Source: Rhineura floridana
Lineage: Eukaryota > Chordata > Lepidosauria > Squamata > Rhineuridae
Direction: 5' to 3'
Assembly: GCF_030035675.1 (NCBI RefSeq)
Contig: NC_084489.1
Location: 19,307,501-19,371,500 of the forward strand
Length of the DNA: 64,000 nucleotides
In this document: in pieces, positions 42,966 to 54,900 of the stretch
Layout of the letters: every line of letters begins with the position of its first letter
How positions within the stretch are numbered: position 1 is the stretch's first letter
Made by a program: the position numbers and the translations under genes
The notes under the pieces: generated by a model
The model's input: only the letters and a program-made list of their open reading frames with translations
The model's database searches: none
What the model was told of the DNA's origin: nothing

Positions 42966-45900
42966 GAACACTGTGTTTGCACTTGGCACACAAAGTGGCC
43001 TCCACCACCCTCTCTGGCTAGTGTGCTGAATTTGCAGTATTTTAACTTTTTTGCATCTCAGGGGAAAATGTTTGCTTGGGTGAGTGTCCCTTAGTTGGCA
43101 GCAGGGCAGGGTCCGGGAGGTGGTTAAGTGAGAGAGATTATACTTGCTGGCTGAGTGGCGGGGGTGGGGTGCACTTGGTTTGACGTGCAAAGATCTGAGT
43201 AGTGGCCTCTGCCTCCCTCCCCACCTCCCTTACCAGCGGAGAGAACATCATTGCTATCTTATGGATTAAAAGAGTTATTCTACTACCTCTGTATGTGTAT
43301 TTATTTTTAATGTTGTTTTAGGCTACTTAGATGTGCAGCAGCCAAGGCCAGCACTTTGTAGGCGTTTTGTAAAAAAACTGAAATGTAATTGTAGTGATTA
43401 CTTTTGAGAAAAAGTAAAGTAATCAGTTATTTTCAGAGCAATTGCAACGGTAATTACTAATTTTGGGGCCACGCAATTGTAACTGTAATTTATTACTTTT
43501 TAAAAGTAATCTTCCAAGCTCTGCACTTGGTCTTTGAAACATGTGGCAGCTCAGCTCCCACATCATTTATTACCTCTGAAGCATATGGGAACCCCATTGG
43601 GCTCATGGGAGGTTCCACTTGTATGAACCATGTGGTTTTCTATATATGATACCTGTAAGGATGACGGCTCCAGAAAGTGGTGCCACCACAATGGAAATGA
43701 GGGTAACATAACAACAATCCAGACTGATGCTCTGGTTCATAACACCACCACCATACCACCATAAGAGATGCTGTGTGTCTGAACTGAGGCCTATCTTTTT
43801 CCATGTAAGACTCTCTCTAACCTTTGCCGACAGTGGCCTTCAGTCAAAGTCTTCAAGAACTCCCAGTTAAGAGTACATTATTATACCCAAAATTTGCCAT
43901 TTACAAGTTGCCCGTGCAAGGGGGAAATTTATGTCAGATTCACTAGTGTTCAGCTTCTGGAGTATTACCTACCAAACACTATAGCTTTAGAATGGTTTAC
44001 TTTTAATTATAGTGAACACACTTTTTTTTTCCAGTAGAGGTTTGCATAGGCCCCATCTGCACCATACATTTAAAGCAATATCATACCACAGTCACATTTT
44101 CCCCCAAAGAATCTTGATATTAGTTTGTTATGGGTGCTGAGACAGATTTAACAGTCAATCCCTTTTTCCAGGGAACTCTGGGAATTGTAGCTCTGTGAGG
44201 GGAACAGGGGTCTCCTATCAACTCTCAGCACCCTTAAACTACAGTTCCCAGGATTCTTTGGGAGAAGCTATGACTGTTTAAAGCGGTATGATATTGTTTA
44301 AAATGTATAGTATAGGGGCCTAAGTCTTCATATTTCCTGTACTCCCTTCAGTTATTACACTCCTTGAGAGCTAATGTAGATTGTAAACTCCTTGCAACTG
44401 GGCCCTGCATTTTTTTTGCTTGGATTCCTCTTTAAAGCATCAAATATATCAATGCTGTCATATAAACAATGAAAGCTAATTTCAGAATATTGTAACAGTG
44501 TCCCTACACTAACATTGACTAACAAAACTATGAGTGAGGAGGATGCCAGATGTTCTTTAAGTTGGTAATAGTTCCTTTACTAACAAGCAATGCCTTGTTA
44601 AAGGGAGGAAGATAGAGTATCCAAAATATATCCTGAAAACAAAGACCAAAAAAATCCTTCATAAGCCTTGCGCTTGCAAATCAGTATTAAAAACAGCACT
44701 CCACTATATGCAATTTAGAATTTTGGTTAGAATATCACCTTGTGTTAGGATGTTAGGTTACAATGGAAAGGGGGATGGGAGTGGTAAGAAGTCTTTGAGT
44801 TAGCTGGTACCACAAAACACTAGCATTCCTTCTGTATGACTCTGCCAGCGTAGAGTTAGCTGGAATTGCTGCTCACCCCCTGTCACGCTGGTCATATTGT
44901 GTGCCCTATATCTCCTCTCAGCATAAGGTGACATAAAGCAGTCTCATCGTCTTCCTCACATGACCTGTGAAGAAGCATCATTCAGAATTTAAGGAGCTCC
45001 TCATCTCCAACCCTTGAACACTTTGGTTCTGAATCCACAATGAATGCTGAAGTAACAAAACCCTAAGCTAAGTTTAGCATTTTACAGTGAAATTAACGTC
45101 ACATTAAGAACGTTCACATTTTAAGCGATAGGAATTTCCACCAAAACTTCCAGTGAGGCTGGGAAAGGAATTACACTTAAATTGGCCACTTATTTTGTTT
45201 ATTTTTCCCCCAGCACTTCACTGAGTGAAGTGACTGGAAAAACTTTTTGCATGAGGCTGGAGAAAGAAAAGTATGATGGAGAACAGGAACATGGGAAACC
45301 AAATACAATATATATTGGAGGGATTTGCATCATTTCCTCCAGCTTGCTAGAATGGATCGCCTCTGAAAGTATTAAGTGGCAGATTTCATCATCGTCTGGA
45401 TTATTAATTTTTTAACTTTTTTGTTAAGGCTAAAGAAGACATTCAAAAGACCACAGCTTTTTACATATCAAGTGGAACCCCCCCAAAATGTTGCCGTTTT
45501 GAGCATTCCCAGTTTGGTATTCCAGCCAGCTATTTCTTCTTTCAGGATGCTCCATTCCATCTCCTCTCCCCTTGCCTGATTACTGTGTCTCCTCCCACTC
45601 CAACAGATGCTCAGCATTTTGCGGCCACTAACCACACTCAGTCCTCACTGGGCTGTTTTGTATGGGGGTGGGTGGGATTGTACCCTAGGCATTAATTCTA
45701 AAAAAATTTTGTACTCCTGCAAACCCTGAATTTCCTTGAACATGCTTCCTCTTGTGTCGCAGTAGCCCCATTTGGACTACTTAGCCTTCAAAACTCAGGA
45801 TTTCAGTTCTTAGTATACATGGGGACAACTCCAAATATTACCAGAATTTCCCCACACCTTTGAATAGTCCTCAAAGTCCCTGAATGTCAGTTAGTTAATG

Positions 45901-48900
45901 CTTAATGTACCTTTACTATTAACTGCCAGGGCCATTAAGACATAGTAAAGAGATTACTTCCACTACAACCTCCCAAGTAGGTTTATGGAAATTTCTTGTT
46001 TTTACTTTAATTCATAAATTACATATTAAAATTACCCTGAACCCTCTCAGTAATACTGGGCCATATCTGTAACTCAATTATAAAATGGACTTTGAAGTAG
46101 AGAAAGATACATACCAATTTATTAATTCTTTAATTTGACCTTGTACGCTAAGCTGCTGCTTAAACTGTTACAAAACAGTAATCTTTATCATTGTGTGGAC
46201 AACTGTTTGCTGTTATTGTATGAGTTTTGAAATCACCAACTCATTTCACAGTTGCACATCTATTTTAAGGAGCCCGAGAGAATTGTAATGTACTATTATA
46301 TTTAAGAAACAGCTGGAGCACTTTTCACATTTCTTTTCACACCAGGCTAATTTTTTTCTCTCAGGAATCTCCCCCACCCCACCCCCAGTTGAAGATTCTT
46401 AGATTACTTCAAGTTTTGTCATACTAATATTTACATACTAATATTTTCAAATGTTTATTTGAATACTTGATTGTATTATCTTTATATTGCATCTTTCTTT
46501 AAATGTAAAGCCACTGGCCTTATTAATGGTTCTGAGTCATGAAGTGACATTAATTCCAGTGTTCATTCCCTGTACGTCAATCACTCTTAACAGGAATTGC
46601 AATTACACTGGAGGCACTACATATATGTACGGTAAGCTGGTGATGTGATCTGATGGGTTGTTTAGAAGGTACCGAACCGTGAAGTATATCACTGCTAAAA
46701 TCTCCTTGCCTTCTAGGCACAATTGCTCTCTGGAATCCCTTACCTTGGAGTGACTCGTGTGAGCTCATCAGAAGGGTGTAGAATGCGGCAGGTGGTGAAG
46801 GTGAAGGTGGAGTTGGTTTGTGACATGCACTTCCCAGGATGATGTACTACATTAAAAAGAATAGAACATTCTTTGCGTTTATAATAAAAACGGAAAAAAG
46901 AAACACTCTGTGCACTCAAACAGATGGAAAAGTGATGCAGTACTTCACATGGTCTCTGTGTAAGGAAGGTGAAATGCACCCACTTTCTGAATTGCTTTAC
47001 TTTCTACCAGTGCTTTTTTTTTTTTGTAAACAATGAGGTGCTAATATTCATATATTTATAAAAGTGCCATGGGTTCCAGCACAAAATGGCTCCTATGGGG
47101 AACAAAAACAGAGGTGCCAGTACCCCATACCAGTGAGCATTGTTACAAACAAATGTCCTGCTTTCTACCTCTTCATCATACCAATATCTACAAGGAGCGT
47201 TTGACAATTTGTCATCACTGGAAAGAGCTCTTCAAGTCCGGTTATCATCAGGGCTCTAAACAGTCATTGATGCAGTAAGGGTTAGGAAGTCCAATCCCAC
47301 TAATCGCAAGCCTAAGTAACAAAGTGCTTAAGGGCCAGTTCTTAAATTACAGGAGTGGCATGGTTGCTCCTCTCACATAGCTGTTTCTCATTTCACTTTG
47401 GGAGGAAAACAAAACAGCAAGATCCTTTGGGAGGGGCTATTGATATGGTTACCTCCAAAGCTGGCATTTCACCAGTTATCACACTGTCAGCTTTTCCCAA
47501 TTGATTTTGCTGTTCTAACATTACTAGAGTAGCATGGGATGGAGCCATGGAAAGAATGGTAACCATGCCACTTCTTATTAAGAACTGGTCCTACTATCCT
47601 TTTCTACATTAGCAGTTTTTGAAGAGGTAACACCGGTAGAAAATTAAACATGTCCTGTCAGTAGACAAGGCCTTCATGGCAACTGAAATCCAGAATGCTC
47701 ATACATTTCAGCTTCCTCCATAGTGATCCAAACAAAAGTATCTCATCACCTTTTGTTTCAGTAATGGATCCCAGTAGAAATGCAGCAGTAAATTTTGGAT
47801 ATGTACATAACAATACACATGTTTTTCCTTTTGTGCCCAGAGACCAGTGTAACCATTTTGAGTCCACTACTGTCCATCTGTGACATTCCCTTGCCTGTTC
47901 CCCTCCCCCCAACCAAAGACAGAACATCTGCAGCTGCACCAGATAGCATTTATGTCATATTTATTCATAAAAATATTTTGACGCACGAAGCAAAAGGGGA
48001 CGATATTGTTCATAATTTTACAATAGTGCAACAAGGTAATTGCTGGTGCCATAAATCACAGAATCCTTTTATAATATACTTAATACGTCCTTAATTTGGG
48101 TTTATAAATTGCTATAGAGTGCATCTGTAGAATGCAAACTGGAGCTGGCCATGAAGTATGTCAAGCTGCTTAAGATTTTCTTAACCCTGGTTTACATTTT
48201 AATATAATGGGTTCTTAGTTACATGATGAAAACATGCATTTGTATTTTGTCTAGCCTACAAAGAAGTAAGAGATACAGAAGAAAGCACTGTACAGGTCTC
48301 TGCTATCAGATCTAGACAAATATTGGGCTGGATCCAGAGTTCCATGAGTGAAGTCCCATTTATAGAATGGGACATCCTCAGGTCAACGGTTCCTTCCAAA
48401 AATCTACTCCATAAGGCTAGGGGCCCTCTGGAACAATATGGGAAATGATGTACGAAGCTACAGAGGGAGATGGGAGAAAATCACCCCCAACCTTCCATTT
48501 GCAGAAACCTCTGGTGGATCAAAGCCTCTCTGGATGAAAGGAATCCTTTTCTCAGAGGAGTATGTTTGAATTTAACATCCTGTTATATAGCAGCCTTGTG
48601 AATAATGCATGTAAGGTGGTCTTTCCCAACCTTGGGTCCCCAGATGTTGCTGGAGTTTAACCCTCATCAACTCCAGCCAGCGTGACTAATGGTCAGGGAT
48701 GATACGAGTTGAGGTCCAACAAGATCCACAGGGCCACAGGATGGGAACTGCTAATCTAAGGAAAGCTACAAATCTTTTGGGCTCTCCACCTAGATGTGGA
48801 GTACTAGTTTACATGATATACCAGGGGACTATACCCCTATATTACATGTATCAGAATATGCATCAAGGGTGACCCTATTTGGACAGATATATCCTGACCT

Positions 48901-51900
48901 CAATTATCCATGCCCTGGTAGTTTCTAGATTAGACTACAGTAATGCATTATTTGTGGGGTTGCCTTTGAAGATGGCTTGGAAACTGCAATGGGTCTAAAA
49001 TATAGCAGCGAGGCTGTTAACTGGATGGGGTGTTACAATCACATTACACTTGTGCTTTGCCAATAGCTTTGGCTCCCAGTTCATTTCCCCACCTGATTTA
49101 AAGTGATGGTTTTGGCCTTTAAAGCCCTTCATGACTTGGGATCAGGATACTGCCTGTACACCAAGATCTTCGATGGAGGCTCTTGTTTTGGGGATCCCTG
49201 TCATCTAAGGTGTGGCAAATGGCTACTAGGGAAGGATCTTCTTGGCAATGGTGCCCTAAATGTGGAACGGTCTCTCCAGGGAGGCTCATCTGGCACCTAC
49301 TTTGACATAATTTCAACATCAGATGAAAATCTCTTAATTTTGCAGGCTTTTTAATATGGCCTTAGTTTTTATGCAATTTTGTCTTTTATTTCTGCTGACA
49401 GCTTTTATGGTGCTATTTTCAATTGTGCATTAATATTTTTGTTTTAATTTGTGTTTACTGTAATTTTAATTACTGGATATGGGTTTACGGACAGGGTGTA
49501 AAGCTCTAAAAAAAGATGCATACACATTGTGCAGTCTGGGCATATATGCATGCCTCTGTATGTATTTACAGAGTTACACAGTACAAAGTACAAATGCCAG
49601 AAAATATGGGAGTCTGGGATTAGGGAAGCAAAGATGTACATAAAACAACCATATGATTATACCTGGCAAACAGGAGAGAAGGGTTAAGGCAATTTGAAGT
49701 TTATATCTAAAAGAGAAACAGGCAAAAGGAGAGTGCATGCTGGTATCTTGTAACCATGGGCTGTAGCGAGAAGCAAATGCATGAGGGTACTGTCCAATCT
49801 TAATTAGTATCACCTCCCACACACCTTTATCCCAAACCGGTGTAATTGTGCTAATCTTCCCCCTTCTGACATGTGACATACTTTATGCTTAAGCCCCTTT
49901 GTTGCAAAGCTAAACAGAAATTCAAAAGACATGCATCCAAAATGTTCCTTGAAGTTCAACCGAATTAATTACGATAGGAAAGATATCATGATTGCATAGG
50001 TTCTTATTTAGTAAACAAGCCGTAATCAGTTAGTGTTGTTAAAACATGCACAAAAAACATGCTGGAGAGGTTCCCTGTGACTTTTGTCCTCCACCTCTCA
50101 ACTTATAACATATCCCCAAAAGTGTGGGTCATACGTTTAGCATGAAATGACATATGCAACAGTTTGACATATTGTTTTGAACAGATACAGCACATCCACA
50201 TGCCACTCCAAACTTCCAGAGAGGCTGAAAAATGCACAAGGTCCTTCCTTAGTCACTACACTTACTCTATGTTTTGAGGCACACACACACAAATCACAAC
50301 TAAAAAACCTCATGTGTAGCTATGCAAGCATTAGAGCAGGAGTGCAGAGCCTTTGGCCCTCCAGATGTTGTTGGGCTACAGCTTCCATCTGCCCTGACTA
50401 TTGCCCATGCTGTTTGGGGTTGATGGGAGATGAAGTTCAGCAACATCTGAAGAACCCAAAGGCTCCTCACCCCTGCCGTGGAGAATAGCTGTCTGTATCA
50501 AAGTGAGACAGCCTGACAAGTGAAGGTGCCTATGCAGATGAGAAGTGACTCAAAATGAAGCAAATTTTCCCCATCCTAATAAATGACCATCACATATTTG
50601 AGTTTTAAACTGTTTTTAGCATTTCTGTTTGCCGCCCTGGGCTCCTGCTGGGAGGAAGGGTGGGATATAAATCAGATAGATAGATAGATTAGATAGATAG
50701 ATAAGTGCCCCTAAACTCTCCTGGCATCCTTGTTTCTCTTTGGATTAGCACACACAAAGGACTGGACACTTTCAGATTCTAAAATGTGTGCACAGAATCC
50801 CATCTGAGGAAGCTAAAAAGCAGTGGCCACACACACATTTCAACTGATATGATATACATTTAACTTTATGCATATAATGTTCATTGTCTGCAACCAGCAT
50901 GATTCTGAAAAGAGCAGTATACTGAACTGCACCTGCATGTACACACACACACAGAAAAAGAATTATATCGTTTTAGTCCACAATATGATAAGCGTTATTC
51001 CAGCTGTGAATCAACTATTTGAAGGGCTTTAAAGTGCTTCCTTGAGTAACAATCCAAGATTACACCACAATTTAGCCCAACATTCCCTTCTTTAAAACAG
51101 CGTATTTTGGTTTGAGAAAAATCCACTTGTAGCCTTACAGTAATTTTTTTATTCCCAAACAGACAGAACTAAAAGGTAATGTTGTGGGCATGGAGGCACG
51201 GATGTGAAAATCCAGTCCACCGCTCCCAGTTCTCCTGCACAGTACTTAAGAAGGCACCTTCTTGGGTTTGTTTTTACAGAAACTACGTGAGAAATCATGG
51301 CCTTGGCATGATAGAATTCTTTTTCTCTTCCAACCTCAAACTCCTTGAATATTGGCTCCATCAAATAGCAGCTTCTGTGAAGTGAGTTCTGCTAAGATAG
51401 CTGCAAGAGGATTTTTTTATTTAAAAAAAAGACCCTCCAGTCCAGACTGAGCCCCCTGGGGTTGCTATAAAAACAAGCACACACACACACATGCAAAAGC
51501 ACATTTAACACTCTATGTAGTTGAGCCCTAAGGAGTAACTGATTTGAAGGGACCCATCTTATTATATGAGACAATGATTGTATTCAATCACTAGGTGCTG
51601 CTTGCTGTCTCTTGTGATGAATCACACCTCAGCAACAACCTAGCAGCAGAATGTAAACATTGCAGTCCGAATCCTGCTTTACCAAAAAAAGATTATTTTG
51701 AAAATTCAGGCTTTTATATTTACATGAATACAGATACACAATACCAACATTAACAAAATTGGCTTCTCTTCTCTCGGCACTGAAATGAATCACATTTTTT
51801 AGCAGCCTTCTCTTATCAAACAAGAGAAAAAATATGAACCATCCACTTCTTTAAAAAGAAAACTACAGCAATAGCAATGATTTGTTAGAAGTAGTAGTTT

Positions 51901-54900
51901 CAAAATGGGCTCATGTTAATTCTCGTATGCATGTCAAGCTACACATGAAGCAACTCTGTGGATGCTGCTCTGGAAAGATGTGAGAATGGCCCAATTATTA
52001 ACATCCTGCAAACATGGCAGTTGTGCTGGACTTAATGAGGTTCCCTCACCAGACCCCTCATCATCGTCAGTCGCGGGTTCCTGCATCTCCTCTGGGAAAG
52101 CCTGAGAGCAACTTGGGGAATTCTCGCTGTCAGAAACAGTCACTTGTGCTTGGGACCTCTCACCTGAGGTCTCAGTGTGCTGAATTGGCGTCGAGGTAGT
52201 TAGGCTCTTGTATGTAATGTCACCTGACTCATCTTCTTCAAAATCATTAAGGCAGTATACTTCATCCAGGTCGAGGTCAAGCGTTCGGAAGCCCTTTGTG
52301 ACAACCCCAGGTCGTGGGTCTAGAATCCCCCCCAGATGAGGTTGAGCAAGCTGCTGCCAATGGTGCAACGTGGCAGAACCTTGGGGAATAACAAAACAAA
52401 AACAGAAGTCAGATTATTTGGTGATTTCCCCCAAACAAATAGTTAAATCTTTATATAGCCATATTCTCAAAGAATCACCAGTTGCTTCCAACTTCGACAA
52501 AACTTAAGCTGTTCTGTAAGGTAAGCAGTTTTAATAAGTACATAAGTAACATCCTATATAGCAGCCTTTCCCAACCAGTGTGCCTCCAGAAGTTGTTGGA
52601 CTACAACTCCCATCAGCCTCAGCCAGCATTGCCAGGAAAGATGGGAATTGTGGTCCAACAACATCTGGAGGCACACTGGTTGGGAAAGGCTGCTATATAG
52701 TAAGCCATTACTTATGTACTCATTAAAACTGCTAGTGAGCAGAATAACAACTGAGAGCAGTGTGGTGTAATGGTTAGAGAGTAGGACTAGGACCTAGGAG
52801 ACCAGGGTTCACTTCCCCACATAAACATGAAGCTCACTGGGTGACCATCGGCCAATCACTGTCTCTCTGCCTATCAGTTGTTTTGAGGCTAAAATAGAGA
52901 GGAGAACCGTATATACCACCTTGAACTCTCCTTGGAGGGAAGGTGGGAATTAACTGTAATAAATAAGATTTTTTTTAAAAAAAAAATCCTTATCAAGACT
53001 TTTGCCATTCATATATCTTCAATAGGATTAGGGCCAACTGTAGAATTTAGGGCCCAAGATGTGCTTGTTTTGTAACTGTCTTGTATTCTTGTTTGTATTT
53101 TTAAGATCTGAGGGCCTTTAATCTAAAAGGAAAAAAAGAGGGGAAAACGCCAGGTGTAAGAAATAAGATTTATTCCGAATTTGACATTTCAGGAGGAAAT
53201 CCTTTCTCAGGGGCACATTTCTAGCAGCAGTTCTCAAGATTCAAGCAACACTATAGCACAGAAGCCACTATAATATCCCTTGCAGGGTCGTTTGCTAGAA
53301 ATGTGACCCTGAGGATTGATTTTCTTTCTGAAAAGCATCGGCTTGGAATAAATCTTATTTTTTTCCTTCTTTTTTGCCTGCCAGTAGTGCTACCTGTTTT
53401 CTGGTTGGTTTTCTACCTTTGTTCTAAAACAATATAAATAGATAGCAGTATAAACTAACAAAATAAAAAAGGAATCAATCTAGATATTTAGGGGGAAATA
53501 TCACACTAAGACCCATACAGTCGAATGGTCAGAAAATATGACCATCAAGTGTTTCTGGGCAAGTTTTTGAAGACTGAAGGGCTGAATGAAGGATGCCACG
53601 CGTACAGTCTAAAATTTATCAGTGCAGATTAAAAAGAGAAATATTATACAGAACGATGCAAACTATATCAGCTCTATCAGTTCTACTTGCATGATTGCCA
53701 AACAAACTTTCATTTGCACAGAACGTATTTATTTATTTGATTTATATCCCGCCCTTCCTCCCGGCAGGAGCTCAGGGCGGCAATTTGCCAATATAAAATA
53801 TGTTCTACTATACCCGTAGATTTGTCTGCAGAAATATTTTGGGTGAGAAAAATGTGCAATATAAACAAGCATTACATATGAAGCACAAATTAAAAATATC
53901 AGTCTAAGCACATTTTATTCTTCTAAGACTACATTTTCTGATGTAGAAGCAAAATCCTGATTAAGGAAAATGGTAGAATGATTGCTGTGTATCTCCATTA
54001 GGAAAAGGCTAAAACCGCTGTGTAATATATGAAACACTGCAGATTCTACTGAAATTGACCTCAATTCATATTATATCAAAAAAGGAAAAATATTAAGACT
54101 TTTTTTTATTCAGTGATGTTACTGGAAAAAATGATAGGGTGACCTCATGAGTCAAATGTAGCTGTTCTGAGGCAGTGTAATGCTGAATACTTTATATCGG
54201 GGTAGGGCCCTGCAGATGCTGGGATTACAATTCCCATCATCCCTGACCATTGGTCATGCTGGCTGGGGCTGATGGGCTTTGGAGTCCAACAACTCTAGAG
54301 GGCCACAGGTTCCCAAGCCCTTCTTTAGACACATTCTCAGTGCAATCCTATGCATGTTTGATCAGAACAAAATCAAATCCAAGTCAATGCAATTTACTAC
54401 CAAGTAAGTGTGAATAGGATTGTAGCCTCAATTTTTAAGAAAGTAGTAAAAATATTATTACTGTGTTACTTTGTCCAGAATAAAAATTCCTATATAAGTG
54501 TAAATCTAAAAAAGTTGAGTAGTTCTGTGCGCCAAAGAGAAAATTTGAACTTTGTGTTTCAGACTCTAAGGGGAGTTTCAAAAGGAGTGTGTTGCATGTC
54601 TGTCATTCAAAAGGGAAAAAAATAAAAAATTATACTGGGCTGCCAAAAGCTATTGGCCACATAATATGAGATTATATTTATAAGCTCTTGAATAAACATG
54701 CTAAGTAAAAAATAAAAACAAAAAGCCAATGAGACTAGCCATATATTTCCAGTATAATGATGCAATGCCCAAATTAGATATTCTCTATTGGCAATTAGTT
54801 TGCGATCTTACAAAAGGCAAGCATCTTATATAGTAATTTTAGTCTATATACTTCTTAAGCCCCATGTCTTAAATGGTAAGATATATTATTATTTCTCCCT

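Larger units (their letters stand above)
38322..46743 (-). other. TRAK1: TRAK1 intron before the terminal exon
   Basis: 8.4 kb with donor 'ccaag|gtaagg' at 46,743. It contains an L2 tail (39,725-39,880), a 1.1-kb hAT element (42,423-43,523) and a MITE (44,050-44,325). The rest is AT-rich and unassigned, and I see no further exon. Confidence 0.8.
46847..52163 (-). other. TRAK1: TRAK1 intron
   Basis: 5.3 kb. The first 230 bp belong to the read-through form of the upstream exon (51,934-52,163). The rest holds repeats listed separately. No other exon was recognised. Confidence 0.75.

Noticed and set aside
42687-43190. Long open frames (up to 167 codons) on both strands
   Set aside because: They consist of translated (TG)n(AG)n microsatellite and purine-rich filler inside a non-autonomous hAT element.
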